Source of the DNA: Cyanobacteriota bacterium SRBZ.bins.94.201705
GTDB lineage: Bacteria; Cyanobacteriota; Cyanobacteriia; Cyanobacteriales; Cyanobacteriaceae
Assembly: GCA_030549855.1 (NCBI GenBank)
Contig: JAUQQP010000044.1
Location: forward strand, 246,196 to 310,195
Direction: 5' to 3'
DNA length: 64,000 nt
Shown one piece after another: positions 27,443-36,506 of this stretch. A program made the position numbers and the translations under genes. Numbering within the stretch: the stretch's first letter is position 1; the number at the start of each line of letters is the position of its first letter. The notes under the pieces were generated by a model. It saw nothing but the letters and a program-made list of their open reading frames with translations, did no database searches and was not told where the DNA came from.

Positions 27443-28153
27443 ATGAAACAGGATAGTTGGAGAGAGAATCTAAGGGTGAGATGGCAGAAGATTAGAGAGG
27501 AAATACCAGCCACGGTGAGATTGATTGCGGTAACCAAGACTGTGGGGGTGGAAACGATAAAATTGGCTTACCAGGAGGGGATTAAGGATTTTGGAGAGAA
27601 TCGACTACAAGACGCCACCCCCAAACAGGAACAACTCAAGGATTATAATGACATCTGTTGGCATTTCATCGGACATCTTCAAACCAATAAGGCCAAAAGG
27701 GTAGTAGAATGTTTTTCCTGGATTCATTCGGTAGACAGTCTTAAACTGGCGCAAAAGCTAGATGAATACAGTAGACAGGCAAAAGAGGCAGGTAGAATAG
27801 CTGATTATTCCCAGGTGTGTTTGCAGGTAAAACTACTGCCGGATGAGAATAAGTATGGTTGGCATCCCCAACAACTGTGGCAGGATTTAGACTCCTTGCA
27901 GTCTCTTTCCCATCTCCATTTTCGCGGCTTGATGACGATTTTGCCGTTGGGATTGTCACAGGAGGAGATGTTTTCTGCCTTCACTCGTCTAAGGGAATTG
28001 AAGGAGGAAATTAGACAAGCAGGTTATTTTGATGATAAATTCGATCAACTTTCTATGGGAATGTCTGACGACTACAAGTTAGCCATCAAGGCTGGTGCGA
28101 CTATGATTCGCCTGGGGAGAATTCTTTTCCATGAGGCTTATCCCCTGCCTTAG
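27443..28153 (+). CDS. YggS/PROSC-family PLP-binding protein (PipY-like)
   Basis: A 236-residue pyridoxal-phosphate-binding homeostasis protein. Landmarks are IAVTKTV with the PLP-binding Lys, FGENRLQDATPK, WHFIGHLQTNKAK, the RGLMTILPLG segment, and the phosphate-binding end LSMGMSDDYKLAIKAGATMIRLGRILF. In cyanobacteria the orthologue is PipY, often next to the nitrogen regulator gene pipX; no pipX is seen next to it here. AGAGGG precedes the ATG. Confidence 0.92.
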   Translation: MKQDSWRENLRVRWQKIREEIPATVRLIAVTKTVGVETIKLAYQEGIKDFGENRLQDATPKQEQLKDYNDICWHFIGHLQTNKAKRVVECFSWIHSVDSLKLAQKLDEYSRQAKEAGRIADYSQVCLQVKLLPDENKYGWHPQQLWQDLDSLQSLSHLHFRGLMTILPLGLSQEEMFSAFTRLRELKEEIRQAGYFDDKFDQLSMGMSDDYKLAIKAGATMIRLGRILFHEAYPLP

Positions 28154-28359
28154 CCTTATAATTCAGCCTATCATTGGGCAAAATCCTGTGTTATTATTCC
28201 TGCTTATTTAGACATTTACTATTGTTTATACCAGGCATTTGTTGATTTTTATGTGTACTAGTAAGGGAAAAATTGAGTGGGGCATTTTTGTGACGGCTTT
28301 TTTTGAGGGGGAAATTAAGGTAAAATCAATCAGAGGTGGTGGTAACCTCAAAAGGGACA

Positions 28360-30249
28360 ATGGTTGATTTTTTGATAAAACACATCTGGTGGATACCCCT
28401 ATATGGCTTGCTAGGGGCAATTTTAACCTTACCCTGGGCATTGGGGTTAATCCGTGAGACAGGACAAAGGCCGGCGGCCTACATAAATCTTTTAATGACA
28501 TTTTTGTCCTTTTTACATGGTAGCATTGTTTTTCTGAATATCAATCAAAGACCATCGGAAACGTTAGATTTTCCCTGGTTTACCATTGCAGATTTGCACT
28601 TATCCTTTACCATTGAAATCTCTCCTATTAGCAGTGGTGCCCTAGAATTAGTAACTACTATTAGCCTGGTAGCCCAATTGTTTGCCCTAGGATACATGGA
28701 AAAAGACTGGTCATTAGCAAGATTTTACGGGCTAATGGGCTTTTTTGAGGCTGCCTTAGGGGGGATTGCCATAAGTGACTCCCTACTGCTAAGCTATGGC
28801 CTACTAGAAATGCTAACTCTGTCCACTTATCTGCTGGTAGGATTTTGGTATGCACAACCGTTGGTAGTAGAAGCCGCCAGGGATGCCTTCTTAACCAAAA
28901 GGGTGGGAGACATCTTATTGTTAATGGGCATTGTAGCACTATCCAGCTATGGTGCGGGCTTGAATTTTTCCCAGTTACGGGAATGGGCACAATCCCACCC
29001 CTTATCTGATTTTACCGCTACTCTGGTAGGTTTAGCTCTAATTGCCGGCCCTACCGGTAAATGTGCCCAATTTCCCCTCAATCTCTGGTTAGACGAGGCT
29101 ATGGAGGCGCCCAATCCCGCCAGTGTCATGCGTAATTCTATCGTAGTATGCGCAGGGGCCTATATACTGATAAAACTACAACCTGTATTTACAATATCTA
29201 GGATAGCATCAGACACGTTGATAATTATAGGGACAATTACTGCCATTGGGGCGTCTTTAATTGCTTTGGCACAGATAGACATAAAGAGGGCATTATCCCA
29301 TTCTACCAGTGCCTACTTAGGGTTAGTATTCATTGCGGTGGGGTTAGGGCATACAGACATTGCCTTTTTGATTCTATTCAGTCATGGGGTTGCCAAGGCG
29401 TTGTTGTTTTTGAGTGTGGGTGCAGTCATTTACACCACCAATGATCAGAATATAACAGAAATGGGGGGATTATGGTCAAAAATGCCGGCTACCACTCTGG
29501 CTTATATGACTGGTAGTGGTGGCATTGTAGGCTTGTTGCCGTTGGGGATGTTAATTACATTTTCCCGCTGGTTTGATGGCAGACTAGAGGTATCCTGGTG
29601 GTTGTTATCAATCTTGATAGTGGTAAATTTCCTAAATGCCTTGAATTTTACTCGGGTTTTTCGGGCAGTTTTCTTAGGGGATTGTCAACCTAAAACCCGT
29701 CGCGCGCCAGAGGTGCCCTGGCCCATGGCACTGCCCATGGTATCTCTAACTATTATTACACTTATTGCTCCTCTTGTGCCACTACAGTATAATCTTTGGC
29801 TTAGTCCTAATCCCCCGATTCTGGAAAATCACAATCCCGTTGTTTTCTATGCTATTCCCCTAATTATTCTTTCCGGCTTGGCTGGAGTAGTAGTAGCCTG
29901 TTTTATTCCCTTATATCGTGGTTTTTCCCGTCCTGTCCAAAAAACCTTGCGTTTACTACAAGACTTGTTAGCCTATGACTTTTATCTAGACAGAATTTAT
30001 AAGATGACAGTGGTTTCCCTGGTGGCTAATATTTCCAGGTTTACTAGTTGGTGTGATAGATACATAGTAGACGGTGTGGTTAACCTGGTTACCTTGATGA
30101 CTATTTTTGGAGGCAATACCCTCAGATATAATACTTCTGGCCAGTCTCAATTTTATCTTCTCACCATCCTAATGGGGGTTACCCTCCTCATCTGGTGGGT
30201 TTTAAGTAGCCAGTGGCAGAATATCATTAACTATTGGTCGTCATTTTGA
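28360..30249 (+). CDS. ndhF4: NDH-1 subunit NdhF4, CO2 uptake
   Basis: A membrane protein of about 629 residues, homologous to the proton-pumping subunit NuoL/NdhF. Many helices are seen, including FGLMGFFEAALGG-like and GLALIAGPTGKCAQFPLNLWLDEAMEAPNPASVMRNS segments of the CO2-uptake subfamily. The order ndhF-ndhD, and the difference from the second pair at 50-53 kb, suggest the constitutive, low-affinity CO2-hydrating NDH-1 complex on the thylakoid. ATG 28360 is chosen (AAGGGA upstream, VDFLIKH fits the family start); GTG 28336 is an in-frame alternative. ndhD4 follows after 51 bp. The partner cupB/chpX is not in this window. Confidence 0.88.
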   Translation: MVDFLIKHIWWIPLYGLLGAILTLPWALGLIRETGQRPAAYINLLMTFLSFLHGSIVFLNINQRPSETLDFPWFTIADLHLSFTIEISPISSGALELVTTISLVAQLFALGYMEKDWSLARFYGLMGFFEAALGGIAISDSLLLSYGLLEMLTLSTYLLVGFWYAQPLVVEAARDAFLTKRVGDILLLMGIVALSSYGAGLNFSQLREWAQSHPLSDFTATLVGLALIAGPTGKCAQFPLNLWLDEAMEAPNPASVMRNSIVVCAGAYILIKLQPVFTISRIASDTLIIIGTITAIGASLIALAQIDIKRALSHSTSAYLGLVFIAVGLGHTDIAFLILFSHGVAKALLFLSVGAVIYTTNDQNITEMGGLWSKMPATTLAYMTGSGGIVGLLPLGMLITFSRWFDGRLEVSWWLLSILIVVNFLNALNFTRVFRAVFLGDCQPKTRRAPEVPWPMALPMVSLTIITLIAPLVPLQYNLWLSPNPPILENHNPVVFYAIPLIILSGLAGVVVACFIPLYRGFSRPVQKTLRLLQDLLAYDFYLDRIYKMTVVSLVANISRFTSWCDRYIVDGVVNLVTLMTIFGGNTLRYNTSGQSQFYLLTILMGVTLLIWWVLSSQWQNIINYWSSF

Positions 30250-30300
30250 ATCTAGTTTAGTTTCCTCTACCTTCTAAAATAAATTTGGCTGACAAAAGAT

Positions 30301-31806
30301 ATGTTGAGTTTTCTAATTTGGTTTCCTATTTTTGCCGCTATAATCATATTTCTGATACCTGGCAAGAGAGGCAGTTATTTTTACTGTTTTTTTGCCCTTT
30401 CTGTCTCTCTGATAACATTCGTTTACAGTTTGGTGGTTGCAGGAAAGTTTGATGTCAGCTTGCCGGCGATTCAACTGAGAGAAAGTTTTGTTTGGTTGAA
30501 GTGGTTGGGTTTGACTTATGACTTGGGTATTGATGGACTGTCTTTGCCTCTTGTTATTCTTAATTCTTTCCTGACGTCAATTGCTATATATGTATCTAAG
30601 AGGGAAACTGAACGTCCTCGTTTTTATTATGCCCTAATACTCCTGTTAATGGGTAGTGTAAATGGTGCATTTTTAGCACAGAATCTACTGCTGTTTTTCC
30701 TGTTTTATGAGATAGAAATAGTGCCCTTATATTTTTTGATAGCAGTCTGGGGTGGTAGCAGAAGGGGTTATGCGGCAACCAAATTTCTTCTATATACTGC
30801 CTTGTCGGGAATACTGATATTGATTAGTTTTTTGGGATTAGTTTGGTTTAGCGGTGAATCCACTTTCGCCTTTGAGGCGTTGAAATCTCATTCCTTGCCG
30901 GTGAAAACACAAATTCTCCTTCTCATCCCCCTGTTGATTGGATTATTCATCAAAATTCCCATTTTCCCTTTCCACACCTGGCTGCCAGATGCCCATGTGG
31001 AGGCTAGTACCCCTATTTCGGTATTATTAGCTGGGGTATTATTAAAACTGGGGACATATGCCCTATTGCGTTTTGGGGTAGGATTGTTTTTACAGGGGTG
31101 GGTGGCTATTGCGCCATATTTGGCATACATTGCCGCCAATAGTGCATTATACGGTGCCATGTGCGCCATTTCCCAAAAGGACATGAAAAAGGTGGTAGCA
31201 TTTTCTTCTATTGCCCATATGGCATATGTATTGTTGGCGGCTGCGGCTACTACTAGACTCAGTCTTCAGGCTTCCATTTTGCAGATGGTGAGTCATGGTT
31301 TAATTTCAGCCTTATTGTTTATCTTGGTGGGGATAGTTTATGAGACTACAGGTAGTAGGGATGTGGATTATTTAAGGGGTTTACTGAATCCCCAGAAAGG
31401 CTTGCCGATAACAGGCAGTCTAATGATTTTGGGGGTGATGGCTAGTGCGGGTATTCCTGGTATGATTGGTTTCATTTCCGAGTTTTTAGTTTTCCGCGGC
31501 AGTTTTCCCATTTTCCCCATTCCCACTTTACTCTGTATGGTAGGCACTGGCCTAACTGCTGTTTATTTCCTTCTGATGGTGAATAAGGTCTTTTTTGGCC
31601 GTTTAACACCAGAATTAGCCAATTTACCTCCAGTTTCTTGGTTAGATGAGGCGCCTGCCATTATTATAGCCTCATTGATTGTCTTATTCGGTTTACAACC
31701 TCATTTTGTCACTGGTTGGAGTGATAATGAAGCAGTCATACTGTTTTATGGTAGTCAGGAGACTGTTTCCACTGTTATCCCGGGTGTGAGTCAAAACAGC
31801 ATGTAG
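30301..31806 (+). CDS. ndhD4: NDH-1 subunit NdhD4, CO2 uptake
   Basis: A 501-residue membrane protein of the NuoM/NdhD family, with about 14 helices. The conserved Glu in LLFFLFYEIEIVP, the Lys in FIKIPIFPFHTWLPDAHVEA and the Lys in VLLKLGTY mark the proton channel. It pairs with NdhF4 upstream in the NDH-1 complex that hydrates CO2 in the thylakoid membrane. Assignment to D4 rather than D3 rests on the other NdhF/NdhD pair lying with cupA at 49-53 kb. Confidence 0.88.
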   Translation: MLSFLIWFPIFAAIIIFLIPGKRGSYFYCFFALSVSLITFVYSLVVAGKFDVSLPAIQLRESFVWLKWLGLTYDLGIDGLSLPLVILNSFLTSIAIYVSKRETERPRFYYALILLLMGSVNGAFLAQNLLLFFLFYEIEIVPLYFLIAVWGGSRRGYAATKFLLYTALSGILILISFLGLVWFSGESTFAFEALKSHSLPVKTQILLLIPLLIGLFIKIPIFPFHTWLPDAHVEASTPISVLLAGVLLKLGTYALLRFGVGLFLQGWVAIAPYLAYIAANSALYGAMCAISQKDMKKVVAFSSIAHMAYVLLAAAATTRLSLQASILQMVSHGLISALLFILVGIVYETTGSRDVDYLRGLLNPQKGLPITGSLMILGVMASAGIPGMIGFISEFLVFRGSFPIFPIPTLLCMVGTGLTAVYFLLMVNKVFFGRLTPELANLPPVSWLDEAPAIIIASLIVLFGLQPHFVTGWSDNEAVILFYGSQETVSTVIPGVSQNSM

Positions 31807-33458
31807 AAAGGGGGGAGAATGGGGAGGAAAAAACCATTTAATTTCCCATTGCCTTCTTCTTGTATTGTCGTTGCCACTGTCAAAAGATAATAACAGACAT
31901 ACTAATCCAGGTGATTATGCTACCAATTCTCTCGGCCAAACTGCCTTTATAACAGATAAAAACTTGGTATTCCCCCCGGGAGGCAATGGAAACACTATTC
32001 TTCCATCCCACCACTCGGAGGGGGTGGTAGGTGTCTGTCATTATAAACCCATGGTAATGTTGTGGGGGGGAAAGGGAGATATATATACCATGCCAGCCGG
32101 GGTAAAAAAAGTCTTTACGATTACTGGCGTGGCTTGTGGCAGAGACAGTCGCCAGACTCTTTTACCCGCTTTCCAGACTCCCACATAATACCCCCCTTAT
32201 ATATTTATTGTCTCCACTGGCGAACATAGTCTGAGGGCTTTAAACGGGTCAGGATATGACATCTCTGACCATCCTAACACATTTATTCTCTTTGGTAAAT
32301 AGTCAGGCACTTCTAATTGAATTAAACCCAATTTGCTATCAAATATGAATAATCTTTATCCTACTAGCAATACCCTATATCCCTAAAGGTAAGATAATTT
32401 TCCTACTCATAATTTCTGGGTTTCCCTATCACAGTTATCTTGGCTTATTCCCTTAACAAAACTCTTGTCAAAACCATTGTGACAGGGTTAAGAAATTTTC
32501 CCTCCCAAACCATGATAGAATCCAATCACAGGTATGTGCCAGCATCGTTGGGAGTGAAGGAAATTTTTTAGTGTTGTTGTCGTCAGGGATTATTCCTATA
32601 CTTTTGGCAAACAGGTAGGGGATTATAGCTTGAGTAACGACGGAGAATCTCTGGGAAAACTGTATTTCTTGGAAAACCTTTATTTCTCGATAAACTAGTT
32701 CAGCAACTGGTATAATCATGCCTGGGGAAAGAGGCACATCACCACTGCAAGGGAGATAAAGTTTTTGGAGATATTATTCCCTATTTCCCGGTATTCGCCG
32801 GTTAATAGATACAAAAACATTCCCAGGAGGGCAATTAGGAAATTTTTTGCTACTATTAGACAATAAGGCCTGTTACTGGAGTCAAAGAAGTGACTATTAT
32901 ACCAGTGGAAAAGTGGCTTTTGAATCAACCCATTATACCCCAAAAAGCAAGCAGAAATAAACTGGTTATTCCCTAGGCCAATGTAGGAGGTATTATAGAA
33001 AAATTGATAGCAGTTTCTATAGTAATTTTATTTTAACAAGCAGGTAGGATACTCCCACAAAGAGGGATGACAGTAGAATTAGAATGCTGGAAATACGATA
33101 CAGAAGAATTAGGTCAATAAAAATGACATTTACAGGGGGTATTCCCTTCGGTAATTGCAGCAATTTAAAGAGAGACATCATTCCCCACGGTAACAGGGCG
33201 CCTCTGACTAAAATGTCTACCTTAAAGTAGGGATTAATAGTGCCAAAAACAATAGCAATCCTGGAGCAAATTTCAGAAAATAGAAGGGAAAAATAGAGAA
33301 ATAAATGATTATAACTTCTATAATTACTCCTTTTATCTTTCGTCGTTAATATATATTTATCCGGGAGATTTGAAGGGATAAAAAACAAGAAAATGGGGGA
33401 ATAAAAAGTAAAACTGAAGGCTTCAAACTCCCCCAAAAGCCTCCTAAAACTCCTTGGA
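31807..33458. other. Gene-poor 1.65-kb stretch
   Basis: No confident gene is found between ndhD4 and the remnant at 33459. The sequence is AT-rich, with words such as GGGGATTATAG (near 32622), ATTATACCAG and GTATAATCATG like those in the first 3.4 kb. Minus-strand fragments such as KNFLIALLGMFLYLLTGEYREIGNN (about 32848-32774) look like membrane protein pieces in broken frames, so decayed genes are possible. A 139-codon frame at 33017-33436 is listed separately. Confidence 0.45.
33017..33436 (-). CDS. Doubtful hydrophobic open reading frame
   Basis: A possible protein of 139 residues with several hydrophobic stretches (FYSPIFLFFI, YRISSILILLSSLFVGVSYLLV). It resembles no family I know. It lies in a stretch with broken frames just downstream of a frameshifted remnant on the same strand, so it may itself be a fragment of a decayed membrane protein gene. 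Confidence 0.2.
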   Translation of the reverse strand: MGEFEAFSFTFYSPIFLFFIPSNLPDKYILTTKDKRSNYRSYNHLFLYFSLLFSEICSRIAIVFGTINPYFKVDILVRGALLPWGMMSLFKLLQLPKGIPPVNVIFIDLILLYRISSILILLSSLFVGVSYLLVKIKLL

Positions 33459-33712
33459 TTATATCTGCCCTTCTAGTATTTGTTTGACATGATGGTATTC
33501 CCAAACAGAATAGGTGTAGCCGTCATGAAGTTTTAAAAATGTTATAATCAACTACAGCCACCAACAAAGCCGTGGTGAGACAAAAGGATAAAAAAGTTGT
33601 CTTCGGCCAAAAACAGTCATATGCCTCGAACCAGTATTGGTAACAAGGATAGTATTTTAGGGGATTTTTGTCAACAAATAAATGGCCACATGTTGGCGAA
33701 AAAATGGTAAAA
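33459..33712 (-). pseudogene. Frameshifted remnant of a small membrane protein gene
   Basis: Read on the minus strand, one frame gives VDKNPLKYYPCYQYWFEAYD, WPKTTFLSFCLTTALLVAVV and DYNI, then reaches a stop near 33530. Shifting by one base in the T/A run at about 33530-33541 continues as KLHDGYTYSVWEYHHVKQIL-EGQI and ends at TAA (33459). The joined product looks protein-like, with one membrane helix and a polar tail. No start codon is evident, and the 5' end runs into the Hsp70-like promoter region. The family is unknown. Confidence 0.5.
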
Positions 33713-33740
33713 TGTACCTTTGATTGTTTGGTGTGAGCCT

Positions 33741-35327
33741 ATGACAGTCGCAATCGATTTTGGCACCAGTAATACTGTAGTGGCGCGGATTAATTCGGAG
33801 ACGAAAGAGACGGAAATTATAAAACTGGTTGAGATAGCCCAGAAGAATCCAAATATCCCCCCGGTTATCCCGAGTCTGGTGTATGTAAACAATGCCAAGG
33901 AAGATGATGTGATTATTGGGCAAAAAGTGAGAGATAGGGGATTAGACTACAAGGGAAATGAAAGATTTTTCTACAATTTCAAAAGAGGTATAGGCAGTGA
34001 AATTCAAGGCTTTCTGCCGGTTTTAGATGGGGTAAGAGTAAGTTTTGAAAAGATTGGCGAATGGTTTTTAAATAGCATAATCAGTCAATTAGGGGAAATT
34101 GATTCCTTAATTTTAACAGTGCCGGTGGACAGTTTTGAAAAATACCGCCAATGGCTGACACAAGTTTGTAAAAAATGGCAGGTGGAGAGGGTTAAAATCA
34201 TAGATGAGCCGACAGCTGCTGCCTTAGGATATGGAAGGGTAGAAGTGGGGGATGGTTTAATTTTAGTGATGGACTTTGGGGGAGGCACATTGGATTTTTC
34301 TTTGGTAAAATTAGACTGGGGCGTTAGTAGAAAAAACCAGGGTTTCATCCTTAAATGGGGGGATAAACTGCTAGGCAAAAATTCAAGTCAAAAAACAAAA
34401 TTAGCAAGGGTAATAGCAAAGGCTGGTACTAATTTAGGGGGATGCGATATAGACAATTGGATTGTGGATTATTTCCAGCAACAACAGGGAATAGTTAAGT
34501 CTTCTTTGACAACCCGTCTGGCAGAAAGACTGAAGATTAAACTTTCCAGCGAAACTGAGGCACAAGAGGTGTATTTTAATGATGAGACTCTAGAAACTTA
34601 TGACTTGCGACTAAATCGGGCAACTTTTGGCAAAATTTTGCGAAATAATCAGTTTTTTGAGCGTTTATCCGCCCTGATGGAAAATGTGTTACAACAAGCC
34701 AAGGCTAATGGCATTGAGAAGGAGGCAATTGATACTGTTTTGCTAGTAGGGGGGAGTGTACAAATACCTGCCGTGAGAGAATGGTTACAAAAATATTTCC
34801 CGGAAGAGAAGATAAAATGTGAACATCCCTTTGATGCCATTGCCAGGGGAGCATTAAAATTAGAACAGCAACTAGAAGTAAGAGACTTTCTGTATCACAG
34901 TTACGGCATAAGATATTGGAATAAAAGGAAAAATGCCCACGATTGGCACATAATTATACCCAAAGGACAACCTATCCCCATGACAGAGGCAAGGGAGTTG
35001 ATTCTGGGGGCCTCAACGCCCAATCAGCCCAGTATAGAATTGATAGTAGGGGAATTGGCAGGAGATGAAACGGCTACAGAGGTTTACTTTGATGGTGAGA
35101 GACTGGTAACTCGTAGTATAGAGCGAGGGACAAAAGTGGTACAACCGTTAAATGATAGGGAAGATGGGAAAACCATAGCGAAATTGGAACCGCCCGGCAA
35201 CCCCGGTCAGGACAGGATTAGGGTATTATTTAGAGTGGATGAGAATAAGCGTTTGCGGATAACGGTAGAAGACTTACTCACTGAGAGGATTTTGTTGGAA
35301 AATGTAGTAGTAGCGGAATTGAGGTAG
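33741..35327 (+). CDS. Hsp70-family ATPase without lid domain
   Basis: A 528-residue actin-fold chaperone-like protein. The phosphate-1 motif is AIDFGTSNTVVARI, the connect region IIDEPTAAALGYG, phosphate-2 VMDFGGGTLDFSLV and the adenosine motif VLLVGGSVQIPAVREWL. The nucleotide-binding domain covers about 1-385. The rest (about 385-528) is beta-rich and may match the substrate-binding domain, but the alpha-helical lid and EEVD-type tail of DnaK are missing. It is therefore an atypical Hsp70, not DnaK itself. ATG 33741 fits the family; an upstream TTG does not. scpB follows after 22 bp. Confidence 0.85.
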   Translation: MTVAIDFGTSNTVVARINSETKETEIIKLVEIAQKNPNIPPVIPSLVYVNNAKEDDVIIGQKVRDRGLDYKGNERFFYNFKRGIGSEIQGFLPVLDGVRVSFEKIGEWFLNSIISQLGEIDSLILTVPVDSFEKYRQWLTQVCKKWQVERVKIIDEPTAAALGYGRVEVGDGLILVMDFGGGTLDFSLVKLDWGVSRKNQGFILKWGDKLLGKNSSQKTKLARVIAKAGTNLGGCDIDNWIVDYFQQQQGIVKSSLTTRLAERLKIKLSSETEAQEVYFNDETLETYDLRLNRATFGKILRNNQFFERLSALMENVLQQAKANGIEKEAIDTVLLVGGSVQIPAVREWLQKYFPEEKIKCEHPFDAIARGALKLEQQLEVRDFLYHSYGIRYWNKRKNAHDWHIIIPKGQPIPMTEARELILGASTPNQPSIELIVGELAGDETATEVYFDGERLVTRSIERGTKVVQPLNDREDGKTIAKLEPPGNPGQDRIRVLFRVDENKRLRITVEDLLTERILLENVVVAELR

Positions 35328-35349
35328 TAGTGTAGCCTGGATTAAACCC

Positions 35350-35886
35350 ATGACGGTGGCAGAGGATGAAAAAGACAGAGGAGGGGGGAAAAGAAAGGAG
35401 GAAGGTAAAAGGCAAGGCAATAGTAATTTGATTCGACAGATAGAGGCGATTTTATATCTGAAAGCCAAACCCACCACCCTTAGAGAAATTGCCTCCATTA
35501 CCGGTTATCCCCTCCAGGAGGTGGAGGAAGCATTGATGGGATTAATGGCAGACTATGCCTATAGAGAGACAGCCTTAGAAATTGTAGAGAGGGAGGGAGG
35601 CTATTGCCTGCAACTCCAACCCGTTTACCATTCCTTGCTAGAAAACCTCATGCCAGCAGAGTTGAATAAAGCCACACTAAAAACCCTAGCAGCTATTGCC
35701 TTAAAAAGTCCTATTCTTCAGAGTGAGTTGGTATCCCTTCGTGGGAGTGTAGCCTATCAACATGTCAACGAGTTAGTAGCATTGGGGTTTGTGCGAAAAC
35801 GTCGTCAAAAGGATGGCAAGTCTTACTGGTTGGAGGTTACAGACAAGTTTCGTAGGTATTTTGAAATCAAATCCCCTCCCCCATAG
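35350..35886 (+). CDS. scpB: Chromosome segregation protein ScpB
   Basis: A 178-residue ScpB subunit of the SMC-ScpA-ScpB condensin. Two winged-helix domains are seen: IRQIEAILYLKAKPTTLREIASITGYP at about 28-55 and the second from LKTLAAIALKSPILQSEL with the family-like RGSVAYQHVNELVALGFV. The first ~25 residues are a charged, low-complexity extension. Codons follow the Hsp70-like gene closely, suggesting one transcript. The stop is 8 bp from that of the convergent petE. Confidence 0.85.
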   Translation: MTVAEDEKDRGGGKRKEEGKRQGNSNLIRQIEAILYLKAKPTTLREIASITGYPLQEVEEALMGLMADYAYRETALEIVEREGGYCLQLQPVYHSLLENLMPAELNKATLKTLAAIALKSPILQSELVSLRGSVAYQHVNELVALGFVRKRRQKDGKSYWLEVTDKFRRYFEIKSPPP

Positions 35887-35894
35887 AGGACTTG

Positions 35895-36266
35895 TTATTC
35901 TACAATAACTTTCCCTATCATACCAGCGCCCCGGTGGGGTTCACAATAGTAGGGATACACTCCAGGATCAGTGAATTTTATCTCAAAAGACTCACCGGGG
36001 GCAAAGGCCAAAGCCTTATGACTCAACTTGTCGGCATTTTTCACACTAGAATCAAAAACCACGTTATGGGGCGCCAGTTTATTATTCACCCATCTCACAG
36101 TATCCCCCACTTTTATTCTAACCTCTGCTGGCTCAAAGGCCAACATGCCACTGTCAGTACCCATTTTCACCACTACAGTATCTGCCAAAGCCGGGGTGGC
36201 TACTAGTGCTATACTCCCAAACAGGATTACGGCTAAGCTGCCCAACAGTACACCCAGTTTCCTCAT
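35895..36266 (-). CDS. petE: Plastocyanin precursor
   Basis: A 123-residue precursor of the copper protein that carries electrons from cytochrome b6f to photosystem I (or cytochrome oxidase) in the thylakoid lumen. A signal peptide ends at ALA28, giving a mature protein of about 95 residues. The copper ligands are His67, Cys108, His111 and Met116, in the pattern [18 protein letters not shown] ribosome-binding site precedes ATG 36266. It is convergent with scpB. Confidence 0.97.
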   Translation of the reverse strand: MRKLGVLLGSLAVILFGSIALVATPALADTVVVKMGTDSGMLAFEPAEVRIKVGDTVRWVNNKLAPHNVVFDSSVKNADKLSHKALAFAPGESFEIKFTDPGVYPYYCEPHRGAGMIGKVIVE

Positions 36267-36354
36267 TTTTTCCCTCTATTACTCGACAGTTCGTCATATA
36301 TTATGATATCCGAAGTTTGACGCTTTGTCTTCCACTGGCGAAAAAAAAATAACC

Positions 36355-36383
36355 CTGTCAAAAAAGAGAAAATGGGTTATAAT
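36355..36383 (+). promoter_or_regulatory. Promoter of the SRP RNA gene
   Basis: CTGTCA (36355-36360), a 17-bp spacer and a perfect TATAAT (36378-36383), placed 7 bp before the inferred 5' end of the SRP RNA. Confidence 0.75.
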
Positions 36384-36390
36384 AGTGTAT

Positions 36391-36489
36391 GACTCGGACT
36401 AACGCTGCCATGACTCTCAAACCTTGTCAGGACCGGAAGGTAGCAGCAATACGAGATGCTCATGGTAGGCGTCAGTTCCGGGTCTTTTT
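36391..36489 (+). ncRNA. ffs: Signal recognition particle RNA (4.5S type)
   Basis: A bacterial small SRP RNA of about 94 nt. The strongly conserved Ffh-binding apical region is present: GTCAGGACCGGAAGGTAGCA with GCAATACG after it. The ends GACTCGGA (36391) and TCCGGGTC (to 36484) pair to close the rod. A run of T residues (36484-36489) follows as terminator. It works with Ffh (SRP54) to target membrane proteins. Confidence 0.93.
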
Positions 36490-36506
36490 AAGTGCTAGGA
36501 TAGGGA

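Noticed and set aside
31865-32188. 107-codon plus-strand frame after ndhD4
   Set aside because: Low-complexity peptide with no domain, in a stretch of degenerate words; no ribosome-binding site.
32468-32943. Two overlapping minus-strand frames of 89 and 75 codons
   Set aside because: They resemble pieces of membrane proteins but have no shared frame or start signal; treated as part of the gene-poor stretch.
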